Part shown: piece by piece, positions 7,292-15,350 of the stretch
How the letters are laid out: each line of letters begins with the position of its first letter
Position numbering within the stretch: position 1 is the stretch's first letter
DNA from: Hungatella sp. UBA5385
GTDB taxonomy: Bacteria > Bacillota > Clostridia > Lachnospirales > Lachnospiraceae
Direction: 5' to 3'
Assembly: GCA_002409995.1 (NCBI GenBank)
Contig: DHOR01000012.1
Span: forward strand, 1-27,699
Length of the DNA stretch: 27,699 nt
Made by a program: the position numbers and the translations under genes
Notes under the pieces: model-generated
What the model was told of the DNA's origin: nothing
The model's input: only the letters and a program-made list of their open reading frames with translations
The model's database searches: none

Positions 7292-8446
7292 ATGAAATTA
7301 AAAACAATGTTAAAAGCATATCAGATCGTTTTAGGCTTTTTTTTAGTTCTGTTTGCAGTATTTCTGTATTGGTTAAATGCCTGTTATCTCGAACCCTTTT
7401 CTTTCTATAGTTCTGGAAACCTACGGTATGAAAAGGCTCGTGTGTTGGAGATTACTGATAGTTATCTGGAAAAATCAGAGGATACTAATTCCGGATTCAA
7501 GGGCAAGCAGCAGCTTCAAATGAGGATAAGTTCCGGTGATAATAAGGGGGCTGTAATTGAGGTAGAAAATCATCTGACCAAAACCCATAATATCTATGCG
7601 AAACAGGGGGATTTGTTGATTATTTGCCTGGATCAGACAAGCCAGGGTTTTCATGCTTCTGTTTATAACTATTCCCGCTCTCATACTATCTATTTCATGA
7701 TTGGGTTCTATATCCTGCTAATGATAGCAGTGGGAAAAACAAAAGGATTTCAATCAGCTGTGGGGCTAAGTTTTTCCTTTATATGTATTCTTTATTTCAC
7801 ACTCCCGCTGATATTCCACGGCTGGTCTCCAATTATTATTACAGTGATATCGATAGTTCTTATTACAACCGTTTCCCTGATACTGATCGATGGTTTAACG
7901 AAAAAGGTTTTGGTTGCCCTGCTCAGTACATCGGCCGGAGTAATTGCTGCTGGAATTTTATTTACTTTATTTAGTAAGTTATTGGAAGTTTCTGGTTTTA
8001 ATCTTGATGATGCAGAGGCGATATATTTAATTACACAGAATACCGGCCTGCAATTAAGGCACATCCTATTTGCCGGTTTACTCATTTCCGCATTGGGAGC
8101 TGTTATGGATGTAGCAATGAGTATAGCGTCAACTCTGAATGAACTGCATGAAAGAAATCCGGAGTTATCAACAAGAGAGCTTTATTACTCTGGTATCAAT
8201 GTTGGAAAAGATATGATTGGCACTATGTCAAATACCCTGATTTTAGCCTATACCGGCAGCTCTTTCAGCACGATGATTCTATTTAAGGCTTATTGTATCA
8301 GCTATCAGCAATTGATCAACATGGATTATCTGGTAATAGAAATCGCCCAGGCACTTGCAGGCAGTATGGGGATTGTCATAACTGTTCCATTTGCAGCACT
8401 TATAGGCTCTAATTTATTACATATGACCTTGTTTAAGAAAAAATAA
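7292..8446 (+). CDS. YibE/F family membrane protein
   Basis: A 384-aa integral membrane protein. One membrane segment (about 10-28) is followed by a soluble outside domain of about 100 residues (30-130), then about seven further hydrophobic helices to the end. The family signature is visible in the C-terminal half: LGAVMDVAMSIASTLNEL (about 264-281) and GKDMIGTMSNTLILAYTG (about 301-318). These motifs are typical of YibE/F proteins of Firmicutes, whose function is not established. RBS candidates GGGAGATAGGAG lie 6-17 nt before the ATG. It stands 77 nt after a hairpin terminator and does not look coupled to the bgl genes. Confidence 0.88.
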   Translation: MKLKTMLKAYQIVLGFFLVLFAVFLYWLNACYLEPFSFYSSGNLRYEKARVLEITDSYLEKSEDTNSGFKGKQQLQMRISSGDNKGAVIEVENHLTKTHNIYAKQGDLLIICLDQTSQGFHASVYNYSRSHTIYFMIGFYILLMIAVGKTKGFQSAVGLSFSFICILYFTLPLIFHGWSPIIITVISIVLITTVSLILIDGLTKKVLVALLSTSAGVIAAGILFTLFSKLLEVSGFNLDDAEAIYLITQNTGLQLRHILFAGLLISALGAVMDVAMSIASTLNELHERNPELSTRELYYSGINVGKDMIGTMSNTLILAYTGSSFSTMILFKAYCISYQQLINMDYLVIEIAQALAGSMGIVITVPFAALIGSNLLHMTLFKKK

Positions 8447-8499
8447 TTATCTCAAATAATAGTATAACCTCTACCTAAATGGGAAGAGCGGACTTTACA

Positions 8500-8569
8500 T
8501 AAATATATAGAGCCAGAACGCAAGTTCTGGCTCGGTCAACCCCTTGTAGGGGGCGGTTGTTCCTCTTGT
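8500..8569 (-). ncRNA. Small RNA candidate, like a type I antitoxin RNA
   Basis: A good minus-strand promoter (8576-8604) would start an RNA near 8569. It reads through a hairpin with a CCCC/GGGG stem (8540-8552) and then a perfect 10-bp hairpin GAGCCAGAAC/GTTCTGGCTC (8510-8533), followed on the minus strand by TATATATTTA, a weak terminator tail. The motif AAATACAAGAGGAACAACCG just after the promoter resembles, from memory, the antisense RNA start of the Firmicute holin-like-toxin type I loci. The toxin reading frame that should face it is not present. Ends are approximate. Confidence 0.42.
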
Positions 8570-8575
8570 ATTTAC

Positions 8576-8604
8576 AATATACCATATCCGAAAAAATAGT
8601 GCAA
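8576..8604 (-). promoter_or_regulatory. Minus-strand sigma-A promoter of the small RNA
   Basis: On the minus strand TTGCAC (8604-8599), 17-nt spacer, TATATT (8581-8576), with an extended -10 TGG directly before it. No minus-strand coding gene lies downstream that it could serve. Confidence 0.65.
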
Positions 8605-8658
8605 GCATCTGAAACCGATCTCGGTTATTAAAATAAGCACTTTTAGCTAAAACGCCCC

Positions 8659-8687
8659 TTTACATCTCAAATCGTACCTGTTAGAAT
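8659..8687 (+). promoter_or_regulatory. sigma-A promoter of pth-mfd
   Basis: TTTACA (8659-8664), 17-nt spacer, TAGAAT (8682-8687). The predicted start near 8694 coincides with the beginning of a leader hairpin. Confidence 0.6.
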
Positions 8688-8695
8688 AAAGAAAC

Positions 8696-8733
8696 AGCGT
8701 TAGATACCCCTATGTGGAATATCTAGCGCTTTT
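8696..8733 (+). terminator. Leader hairpin with T-run before pth (attenuator candidate)
   Basis: AGCGTTAGATA (8696-8706) pairs with TATCTAGCGCT (8720-8730) over 11 bp including one G-U pair, followed by TTTT (8730-8733). It begins almost at the predicted transcription start. It may be a weak attenuator or a 5' stabilising hairpin. Confidence 0.4.
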
Positions 8734-8774
8734 CGGGCGTTCTTACATACGTCTATGAAAGAAGGAGAACAAAT

Positions 8775-9353
8775 ATGTATATAATTGCAGGACTCGGCAA
8801 CCCAACAAGGGAATATGATAAAACAAGACACAATGTGGGCTTCGAAGCCATTGATATACTGGCTGATAAAATAGGAACAACAGTTACTGAGAAAAAGCAC
8901 AAGGCTCTATGCGGAAAAGGAATAATCGGCGGAGAAAAAGTAATTCTTGCCAAGCCCCAGACCTTCATGAATTTAAGTGGAGAGAGCATAAGAGCAATTG
9001 CTGATTTCTATAAGGTGGAACCGGAACATATCATAGTTATATGTGATGATATTAATCTGGTTGAGGGTCAGCTTAGAATAAGGACAAAGGGAAGTGCAGG
9101 CGGCCATAATGGTCTGAAGAATATTATTAGTCATTTAGGTACAGAAGAATTTCCAAGAATACGAATAGGAGTGGGAGAAAAGCCTCAGGGCATGGATTTG
9201 GCATCCTATGTGCTGGGAAGATTTTCAAAGGACCTGCAGCCTGTGATGGAGCAGGCTTATAAAGATGCAGCTGAAGCAGCCATTATGATGATCGATGCAG
9301 ACACAGATGCAGCCATGAATCATTTTAATCGTAGAAATAAGGAGAGTTCATGA
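8775..9353 (+). CDS. pth: Peptidyl-tRNA hydrolase
   Basis: A 192-aa cytoplasmic enzyme that cleaves the ester bond of peptidyl-tRNA released from stalled ribosomes, recycling tRNA. Conserved residues: GLGNP at 6-10 (Asn9), catalytic His19 in TRHNVGF, Asn66 in QTFMNLSGES, acidic pair Asp91-Asp92 in ICDDINL, and SAGGHNGLKN with His111 and Asn112. Length matches the family. The start has AAGGAG about 7 nt upstream. Its TGA overlaps the mfd start (ATGA, 9350-9353), so the two are translationally coupled, as pth (spoVC) and mfd are neighbours in Bacillus. The fin gene found between them in B. subtilis is absent. Confidence 0.97.
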   Translation: MYIIAGLGNPTREYDKTRHNVGFEAIDILADKIGTTVTEKKHKALCGKGIIGGEKVILAKPQTFMNLSGESIRAIADFYKVEPEHIIVICDDINLVEGQLRIRTKGSAGGHNGLKNIISHLGTEEFPRIRIGVGEKPQGMDLASYVLGRFSKDLQPVMEQAYKDAAEAAIMMIDADTDAAMNHFNRRNKESS

Positions 9354-12300
9354 GTGATTTGTTTGAAAGCCCCTTACGGGAGTTAAAAGATTTTGAAGAC
9401 CTGGAAAATAGTATAAAGAAGAAGGAAGGTCCTGTTCATGTAAGTGGGACTCTGGATTCCCAGAAGGTTCATTTGATGCATAAAACAGCCAAAGACAGCG
9501 GCTGGAAGCTGGTGGTAACTTATGATGATATGAGAGCCAGAGAAATTTATGATGATTTCCGCTTCTTTCAGCCTGATGTATGGCTCTATCCTGCCAGGGA
9601 CTTGCTATTCTTTAATGCGGATATTCATGGCAATCTGATGACCAAGCAGAGAATGACAGTCTTCCGGCGTTTGATGGAGGAGCCATCTGGGGTTGTAATT
9701 ACCACCTTTGACGGACTTATGGATCATCTGCTTCCTCTTGCTTACTTAAAAGAACAGGTTCTGTCTGTAGAAGGCGGACAGATTCTTGATGTAGAGGAAT
9801 GGAAACAGCATTTAACAGCCCTTGGATACGAAAGGCTGCCTCAGGTAGATGGAATGGGACAATTCTCTATCAGAGGCGGCATTATTGACGTGTTTCCATT
9901 GACAGAAGAGCTGCCTGTTCGTATTGAACTGTGGGACGATGAGGTGGATTCTATCCGTACCTTTGATATGGAAAGCCAGCGTTCTATAGAGCAGCTGGAT
10001 CAGGTACTTATCTATCCTGCTACTGAAATGGTGCTTACCAAATCCCAGATTGAGGCTGGGATTGCTGAAATAGAAAAAGAAGTAAAAAAATATGAAAAGG
10101 AACTGCGCAGCCAGTCTAAAATAGAAGAAGCAGCCAGAATCCGTTCCATTAACGGAGAACTGTTGGAGGGTCTTCGGGAAGGCTGGAAACAGCATGGGCT
10201 TGATGGATATATCCATTATTTTTGTAAAAACAGCGTATCATTCCTGGATTATTTTCCTGCGGAGAATACAGTGGTATTCTTAGATGAGCCGGAGAGACTG
10301 AAGGAAAAAGGGGAGACTGTAGAAGCTGAATTCAGGGAAAGCATGATTCACAGACTGGAAAATGGATATCTGCTTCCAGGACAGACCAATCTTCTGTTCT
10401 CTGCAAAAGAGATGCTTGCAAGAGCACAGAAAAAGACCACAGTATATTTAACGGGACTGGAACAGAAGCTGAGAGGATTTACTGTCAATGCCAGAAATAG
10501 CTTTCTGGTGAAAAATGTCAACTCCTACCAAAATGGATTTGAACTTCTCATCAAAGATTTAACAAGATGGAAAAAAGAAGGTTATCGGGTGATTCTTCTC
10601 TCTGCCTCCAGAACCCGTGCCAGCCGTCTGGCAGGGGATTTGCGGGATTATGATTTAAGAGCTTACTGCCCTGATGACAATGATTCAGAGCGGACGGTTA
10701 AGCCGGGAGAAATTCTTGTTACCTATGGAAATCTTCACAGAGGTTTTGAATACCCTATGATTAAATTCTTGATCATAACAGAAGGGGATATGTTCGGAGC
10801 TGAGAAGAAAAAGAAAAGGCGGAAGAAAACTGCTTATGAAGGAACCAAGATTCAGAAGTTTACAGACCTTTCTGTAGGGGATTATGTAGTTCATGAGGAT
10901 CATGGTCTTGGCGTTTACCGTGGTATAGAGAAAATAGAGCAGGACGGCGTTATAAAGGATTATTTAAAGGTAGAATATGCAGAAGGCGGAAATCTCTATC
11001 TGCCAGCTACAAGACTTGACGGAATCCAGAAATATGCAGGTGCAGATGCTAAGAAACCCAAACTGAACCGTCTGGGTGGTGAGCAGTGGAATAAGACCAA
11101 AGCAAGGGTGAAAGGCGCTGTTAAGGAGATCGCTAAGGATTTAGTCCAGCTTTACGCAGCCAGACAGGAGACAGAAGGCTTTCAGTATGGGGAAGATACT
11201 GTATGGCAGAGGGAGTTCGAGGAGATGTTTCCTTATGAAGAGACGGAAGATCAGCTGGATGCCATTGAAGCAGCCAAGAATGACATGGAAAGCAGAAGAA
11301 TTATGGATCGTCTGGTCTGCGGTGACGTAGGCTATGGTAAGACAGAGATTGCACTGCGTGTGGCATTTAAAGCTGTTCAGGAGGGGAAACAGGTGGTTTA
11401 TCTGGTTCCTACCACCATTCTTGCACAGCAGCATTATAATACATTTTCCCAGCGTGTGAAGGACTTCCCTGTTCGTGTTGATCTGATGTCAAGATTCCGC
11501 ACTCCTTCCCAGATAAAGAAAACTCTGGAGGATTTAAAACGTGGACTTGTGGACATTGTAATTGGAACCCACAGAGTTTTATCAAAGGATGTCCAGTTTA
11601 AAGACCTTGGGTTATTGATTATTGATGAAGAACAGAGATTTGGGGTGACTCACAAAGAGAAGATTAAGAAGCTGAAGGAGAATATCGATGTTCTTACTCT
11701 GACAGCAACTCCCATTCCAAGAACTCTTCACATGAGCCTTGTGGGAATTCGGGATATGAGTGTTTTAGAGGAGCCGCCTGTAGACAGAATGCCCATTCAG
11801 ACCTATGTAATGGAATACAATGATGAAATGGTGAGAGAAGCCATTAACAGAGAGATTTCCCGCAATGGACAGGTGTATTATGTGTATAATCGGGTGAATA
11901 ATATTGATGAAGTGGCAAATCACATTGCCAAATTGGTTCCTGATGCAAACGTTACATTTGCCCATGGCCAGATGCGTGAGCATGAACTGGAAAAGATCAT
12001 GTTTGATTTTGTAAATGGGGAAATAGATGTTCTGGTCTGCACTACCATTATAGAGACAGGGCTTGATATTCCCAATGCAAATACTATGATTATTCAGGAT
12101 GCAGACCGTATGGGTCTGTCCCAGCTGTATCAGTTAAGAGGTCGAGTGGGACGTTCCAGCCGGACTTCCTATGCATTTTTAATGTATAAAAGGGATAAAC
12201 TATTAAAGGAAGAGGCGGAGAAACGTCTTCAGGCAATCCGTGAATTTACAGAGCTGGGTTCCGGTATTAAGATCGCCATGCGGGATTTGGAGATCAGAGG

Positions 12301-12886
12301 CGCAGGCAATGTCCTGGGAGCAGAACAGCATGGTCATATGGAGGCTGTTGGTTATGATCTTTACTGCAAGCTGCTTAATCAGGCTGTCCTTGCACTTAAG
12401 GGACAGAGAAGCGAAGAGGAAAGCTATGAGACTGTAGTTGACTGTGACATTGACGCTTACATTCCTACTGCATATATTAAGAATGAGTACCAGAAGCTTG
12501 ATATATACAAACGGATTTCCAGCATTGAGAATGAAGATGAGTATCTGGATATGCAGGATGAGCTGATGGACCGTTTTGGAGATATTCCAAAGCCGGTTGA
12601 TAATCTGCTTAAGGTGGCAGGAATTAAGGCTCTGGCTCATCTGGCTTATGTCACTGAGGTCAACATTAACCGCCAGGAGATCCGCTTTAGAATGTATCAC
12701 AAAGCCCGGCTCAAGGTAGAGGGAATTCCAGCTCTTGTGGACGAATATCGCGGTGATTTTAAGTTCCATATGGGAGAGGAACCTTACTTTACCTATCTGG
12801 ACAGACGAAAGAATACCTCCATTGATGTAATGATGGATCAGGCAGAATTGTTGTTAAAAAAGATTTTGGAATTAACTGACAAATAG
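9350..12886 (+). CDS. mfd: Transcription-repair coupling factor
   Basis: A 1178-aa DNA translocase that removes RNA polymerase stalled at DNA lesions and recruits UvrA. Layout: UvrB-like N-terminal region (about 1-340); a Lys/Arg-rich linker (around 485-505); a CarD-like RNA-polymerase-interaction domain (about 505-570, SVGDYVVHEDHGLGVYRGI); and two helicase lobes with Walker A GDVGYGKT (658-665), DEEQ (759-762) and TATPIPRTLHMSL. The motif QLYQLRGRVGRS and the C-terminal TRCF domain follow. Length is normal. The ATG overlaps the pth stop; RBS AAGGAG is inside the pth end. No strong terminator follows the stop, but a new promoter does (12929-12956). Confidence 0.97.
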   Translation: MSDLFESPLRELKDFEDLENSIKKKEGPVHVSGTLDSQKVHLMHKTAKDSGWKLVVTYDDMRAREIYDDFRFFQPDVWLYPARDLLFFNADIHGNLMTKQRMTVFRRLMEEPSGVVITTFDGLMDHLLPLAYLKEQVLSVEGGQILDVEEWKQHLTALGYERLPQVDGMGQFSIRGGIIDVFPLTEELPVRIELWDDEVDSIRTFDMESQRSIEQLDQVLIYPATEMVLTKSQIEAGIAEIEKEVKKYEKELRSQSKIEEAARIRSINGELLEGLREGWKQHGLDGYIHYFCKNSVSFLDYFPAENTVVFLDEPERLKEKGETVEAEFRESMIHRLENGYLLPGQTNLLFSAKEMLARAQKKTTVYLTGLEQKLRGFTVNARNSFLVKNVNSYQNGFELLIKDLTRWKKEGYRVILLSASRTRASRLAGDLRDYDLRAYCPDDNDSERTVKPGEILVTYGNLHRGFEYPMIKFLIITEGDMFGAEKKKKRRKKTAYEGTKIQKFTDLSVGDYVVHEDHGLGVYRGIEKIEQDGVIKDYLKVEYAEGGNLYLPATRLDGIQKYAGADAKKPKLNRLGGEQWNKTKARVKGAVKEIAKDLVQLYAARQETEGFQYGEDTVWQREFEEMFPYEETEDQLDAIEAAKNDMESRRIMDRLVCGDVGYGKTEIALRVAFKAVQEGKQVVYLVPTTILAQQHYNTFSQRVKDFPVRVDLMSRFRTPSQIKKTLEDLKRGLVDIVIGTHRVLSKDVQFKDLGLLIIDEEQRFGVTHKEKIKKLKENIDVLTLTATPIPRTLHMSLVGIRDMSVLEEPPVDRMPIQTYVMEYNDEMVREAINREISRNGQVYYVYNRVNNIDEVANHIAKLVPDANVTFAHGQMREHELEKIMFDFVNGEIDVLVCTTIIETGLDIPNANTMIIQDADRMGLSQLYQLRGRVGRSSRTSYAFLMYKRDKLLKEEAEKRLQAIREFTELGSGIKIAMRDLEIRGAGNVLGAEQHGHMEAVGYDLYCKLLNQAVLALKGQRSEEESYETVVDCDIDAYIPTAYIKNEYQKLDIYKRISSIENEDEYLDMQDELMDRFGDIPKPVDNLLKVAGIKALAHLAYVTEVNINRQEIRFRMYHKARLKVEGIPALVDEYRGDFKFHMGEEPYFTYLDRRKNTSIDVMMDQAELLLKKILELTDK

Positions 12887-12928
12887 ATAATATTCTGATA
12901 ATTTAATAAAAATTTAACTTTTCTATGC

Positions 12929-12956
12929 TTGAAATTTGTCTATTTTATGGTATAAT
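12929..12956 (+). promoter_or_regulatory. Strong sigma-A promoter of the 61-aa gene
   Basis: TTGAAA (12929-12934), 16-nt spacer, perfect TATAAT (12951-12956) with extended -10 TGG. The predicted start near 12963 leaves a leader of about 70 nt. Confidence 0.75.
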
Positions 12957-13031
12957 AAAGGTACAAGAAGAGTTAATATCTTTAATGATCGTTATTAATA
13001 AATCAATCAAAAGTGGAGAAAGGTGGTAACT

Positions 13032-13217
13032 ATGGATGTTTTAGGTATGTATCTTTTACAGCGAGTAAACAATGAATTGACAATTCAACGGAATGGTTCT
13101 TTTGAGAATCGTTTTATCTCTCCGGTCCCTGACAGTCCGGTAGCAAAGGTGACAGGTGAAGCTTATATTACTTCATCAAAGGAAGTGTCACCAAGGGTTA
13201 GGGAAAGAGCATTTTAA
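13032..13217 (+). CDS. Small protein of unknown function, 61 aa
   Basis: Encodes MDVLGMYLLQRVNNELTIQR... to ...PRVRERAF. The start is ATG 13032, 5 nt after AGGTGG; an in-frame GTG at 13023 lies within that RBS and is rejected. No signal peptide or membrane helix is visible; the middle holds ENRFISPVPDSPVAKVTGEA. It has its own strong promoter (12929-12956) and a clear intrinsic terminator (13275-13318), so it is a monocistronic unit between mfd and spoVT. I do not recognise a family. Promoter, RBS and terminator make a real gene likely. Confidence 0.72.
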   Translation: MDVLGMYLLQRVNNELTIQRNGSFENRFISPVPDSPVAKVTGEAYITSSKEVSPRVRERAF

Positions 13218-13274
13218 TTCCGCAGATAATTAATTTACGACTCATTGTAAGATCATACTGAAACTATATGAAAT

Positions 13275-13318
13275 CAGGGCCTGAACTGTTTATATAAGGT
13301 TTGGGTCCTGGTTTTTTT
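13275..13318 (+). terminator. Intrinsic terminator of the 61-aa gene
   Basis: CAGGGCCTGAAC (13275-13286) pairs with GTTTGGGTCCTG (13299-13310) with small mismatches, followed by seven T (13312-13318). Confidence 0.85.
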
Positions 13319-13360
13319 GTGGAAAAATTTAAGCTGATAAATCACTCTTAAAGGCATATA

Positions 13361-13389
13361 TTGAGAAAAATGGCAAAGGAGAGTATAAT
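13361..13389 (+). promoter_or_regulatory. sigma-A-like promoter of spoVT
   Basis: TTGAGA (13361-13366), 17-nt spacer, perfect TATAAT (13384-13389), about 60 nt before spoVT. B. subtilis spoVT is a sigma-G gene; I found no convincing sigma-G motif here, so this gene may also be read in vegetative cells. Confidence 0.65.
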
Positions 13390-13452
13390 CTTCGACTTTC
13401 GTAGCAAAATAATACCAGAGATATCAAAAGTACACGATGGAGGAATTATATT

Positions 13453-14001
13453 ATGAAAGCAACAGGTATTGTAAGAAGAATTGATGACCTTGGACGTGTT
13501 GTCATACCGAAAGAGATCAGAAGAACTCTCCGATTAAGAGAAGGAACGCCGCTTGAGATATTTACTGACCGGGAAGGCGAAATTATATTAAAAAAATATT
13601 CTCCTATGGTGGAGCTGACCGCATTTGCGTCTCAGTATGCAGATGCCATGGCTCAGACAACAGGTCTAACCGTATGTATCACCGACCGTGACCAGGTCAT
13701 CGCAGTAGCGGGCGGGTCTAAAAAAGAACTGCTTCAAAAGACTATAAGCAAGCAATTAGAGACAATGATCAATGAAAGAACAGTAATCGTAGCCGGGAAA
13801 GAGGATAAGAAGTTTGTTCCTCTCACTGGAGAATCTATGGAAGGGATTACTGCCCAGGTAATCGCCCCTATTATCTGTGAAGGAGATGCTATAGGCTCTG
13901 TAGCTCTTCTCAGCAAGGAACCAAGAGCAAGATTTGGCGAGATGGAAATGAAGCTGGCAACAACAGCAGCAGGTTTCCTTGGACGCCAGATGGAAGGATA
14001 A
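13453..14001 (+). CDS. spoVT: SpoVT-like AbrB-family transcriptional regulator
   Basis: A 182-aa DNA-binding regulator. Residues 1-51 form the swapped-hairpin AbrB DNA-binding domain (MKATGIVRRIDDLGRVVIPK, then EIRRTLRLREGTPLEIF), nearly identical in pattern to B. subtilis SpoVT. Residues about 56-180 form the GAF-like C-terminal domain. In Bacillus SpoVT modulates sigma-G-dependent genes in the forespore and affects spore coat and germination. RBS TGGAGG precedes the ATG. Its place after mfd is the conserved one. A 55-aa gene follows after 24 nt. The AbrB assignment is sure; orthology to SpoVT rather than another AbrB paralogue rests on length and synteny. Confidence 0.92.
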   Translation: MKATGIVRRIDDLGRVVIPKEIRRTLRLREGTPLEIFTDREGEIILKKYSPMVELTAFASQYADAMAQTTGLTVCITDRDQVIAVAGGSKKELLQKTISKQLETMINERTVIVAGKEDKKFVPLTGESMEGITAQVIAPIICEGDAIGSVALLSKEPRARFGEMEMKLATTAAGFLGRQMEG

Positions 14002-14025
14002 CAGGAGAGAAAGGAAGGTGATATC

Positions 14026-14193
14026 ATGGTAACATACCCACCAGATGGAAATGGCTATATGGATAATAAGGAAGAACGGAAAGAAGAATTCCCTGCACCA
14101 GAGATTGATAGTGAACGCTATAGGGATGGCTTTTATGTAGAACCTCTTCCAGAATCAACAAGACCAAGAAAAGATGGACCAGGCGGAAATTAA
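14026..14193 (+). CDS. Small acidic protein of unknown function, 55 aa
   Basis: Encodes MVTYPPDGNGYMDNKEERKE, continuing with ...FPAPEIDSERYRDGFYVEPL and ending RPRKDGPGGN. The start has AAGGAAGGTG 4-13 nt upstream and lies 24 nt after spoVT, so it is probably the second gene of that operon. It is rich in Pro, Glu, Asp and Gly and has no hydrophobic segment, so it is probably disordered. It ends just before a bidirectional terminator. I do not recognise a family. RBS, operon position and terminator support it being real. Confidence 0.7.
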   Translation: MVTYPPDGNGYMDNKEERKEEFPAPEIDSERYRDGFYVEPLPESTRPRKDGPGGN

Positions 14194-14197
14194 AAAA

Positions 14198-14227
14198 CAG
14201 GGGGTACGATTGATTTCGTACCTCCTG
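14198..14227. terminator. Bidirectional terminator between convergent genes
   Basis: CAGGGGGTACGA (14198-14209) pairs with TCGTACCTCCTG (14216-14227) with one mismatch. Six A precede it (14192-14197), which are six T after the hairpin for the minus-strand gene; the plus-strand side is followed by TTGTATCTTT. It separates the spoVT operon from the convergent beta-lactamase-fold gene. Confidence 0.8.
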
Positions 14228-14241
14228 TTGTATCTTTAATG

Positions 14242-15222
14242 CTAATAGATAATCTGATCTCCATCTTTGATGCAGTAGTTTGCACGGACGCCTAACTCCT
14301 CCATCCACTGCCTTACATCCAGAGTCTTCCAATCACCGCTTCCGACTCCGCCGCCATTGTCATTGTTCCAGAGCCACAGAGGACAGGGCCAGAGGGCGAT
14401 TTCAGGCTGGATCACAGCATAAACTTCTCTGCTGACGCCATACTGCCCGTGATGGGACATCTGTACAATATCGCTTTTCAGTTCGTCTGCTGTATGGTAC
14501 TGCAGGAACAGCTTGCCTGCTTCCGGTCCCATATCGCCAAGAACCAAAATGCTTATATTATTTAAGAAAAATTTATAGGATACAGAACTGTTATTAACAG
14601 AGGTGTCATCCAGAAGATAAGGAGAATTCATAACAACTGTGCGAATCTCTCCAAGGTGAATCTCCTGTCCCTGTTTTAAATCCCCATGAAGCTTTTCAGC
14701 AGGGAATTTATTCAGCGCATCCCGCAGGCTGGTTACCAGCTCTGAACGATGAGATTCTTTTTCATCGTACCAGCTCTGTTCCGCCAAACTGTAATAAACG
14801 TTATCAATGGTGATCTGACTGTCAGGATTGTTAACAATATCAATAAAAGCGCCAACATGGTCAGAATGTGGGTGTGTCAGGAACCAGCCGGATACATGTC
14901 CGCCTTTTGAACGGATCACTTCCAGAAGGTGTGCGGAGTCATCGCTCCAACCGCCGTCAATCACAATGAGAGTTCCGTCTTTTGCCTGAAGAACCATAGA
15001 AAGCATCTGCCGGTTACCTGAATCTGACAGAAGTGAAAGATTGCCGCCGTTAAATAGATTGCTTCCAGGTCCCAGCTTTAACTTTGGGCCGACTCCCATC
15101 TGCTGCATGGTCAATTGCCCATAGTCTTCCGGTGAGATGGTTTCTGCAGTAAATGCTGTTAAAGCAATGTTCAAAAACAGCACACAAGCAGCAAGTTTTT
15201 TCCATATATTAAATTGTTTCAT
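14242..15222 (-). CDS. Exported ComEC-like metallo-beta-lactamase-fold hydrolase
   Basis: Start chosen at 15222 (MKQFNIWKKLAACVLFLNIA...), where GGAGG stands 6 nt upstream; upstream codons are not needed. This gives 326 aa. The N-terminal hydrophobic segment (about 8-26) is a signal peptide or membrane anchor. The metal-binding motif THPHSDHVGAF (HxHxDH) is present, then the later ligands LVLGDMG and MSHHGQYG. The spacing is like that of the C-terminal domain of ComEC/Rec2 and its free-standing relatives, which hydrolyse phosphodiesters or other esters. The substrate is unknown. It is followed by the terminator at 14198-14227 and lies downstream of, and in the same direction as, the S15-like hydrolase gene, with a possible promoter of its own. 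Confidence 0.85.
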   Translation of the reverse strand: MKQFNIWKKLAACVLFLNIALTAFTAETISPEDYGQLTMQQMGVGPKLKLGPGSNLFNGGNLSLLSDSGNRQMLSMVLQAKDGTLIVIDGGWSDDSAHLLEVIRSKGGHVSGWFLTHPHSDHVGAFIDIVNNPDSQITIDNVYYSLAEQSWYDEKESHRSELVTSLRDALNKFPAEKLHGDLKQGQEIHLGEIRTVVMNSPYLLDDTSVNNSSVSYKFFLNNISILVLGDMGPEAGKLFLQYHTADELKSDIVQMSHHGQYGVSREVYAVIQPEIALWPCPLWLWNNDNGGGVGSGDWKTLDVRQWMEELGVRANYCIKDGDQIIY

Positions 15223-15253
15223 ATGTTCCTCCAGTTTCAAATGATGATACCCT

Positions 15254-15282
15254 ATTATATATGAGGACTTGAATATTGAAAA
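15254..15282 (-). promoter_or_regulatory. Promoter candidate of the beta-lactamase-fold gene
   Basis: On the minus strand TTTTCA (15282-15277), 17-nt spacer, perfect TATAAT (15259-15254). The -35 box is weak. Confidence 0.5.
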
Positions 15283-15350
15283 GGGGGAACAGTAAAACGT
15301 CATGAAATCTTCAGAAATTATCTATATATGACCAGTTACTCCAATTTTAA

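Larger units (their letters stand above)
8447..8774. other. Intergenic region between the YibE/F gene and pth
   Basis: No credible protein gene; the longest start near the left end, ATG at 8480, gives only seven codons without an RBS. Contents: two hairpins and a minus-strand promoter forming a small RNA candidate (8500-8604), then the pth promoter and a leader hairpin (8659-8733). Confidence 0.6.

Noticed and set aside
8510..8533. Perfect hairpin after the YibE/F gene taken as its plus-strand terminator
   Set aside because: No T-run follows on the plus strand; the T-rich tail is on the minus strand, which fits a minus-strand RNA instead.
13023..13031. GTG start three codons upstream for the 61-aa gene
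   Set aside because: It lies within the AGGTGG ribosome-binding site that serves ATG 13032.
13350..13390. sigma-G promoter for spoVT (GCATA followed by a GTATA-like box)
   Set aside because: The spacing is about 22 nt and the -10 match is poor, while a 17-nt-spaced sigma-A promoter with perfect TATAAT fits well.
15223..15303. Longer start for the beta-lactamase-fold gene on the minus strand
   Set aside because: The 27 extra residues would put the signal peptide in the middle of the N-terminal region and overlap the promoter candidate; ATG 15222 has a proper RBS.
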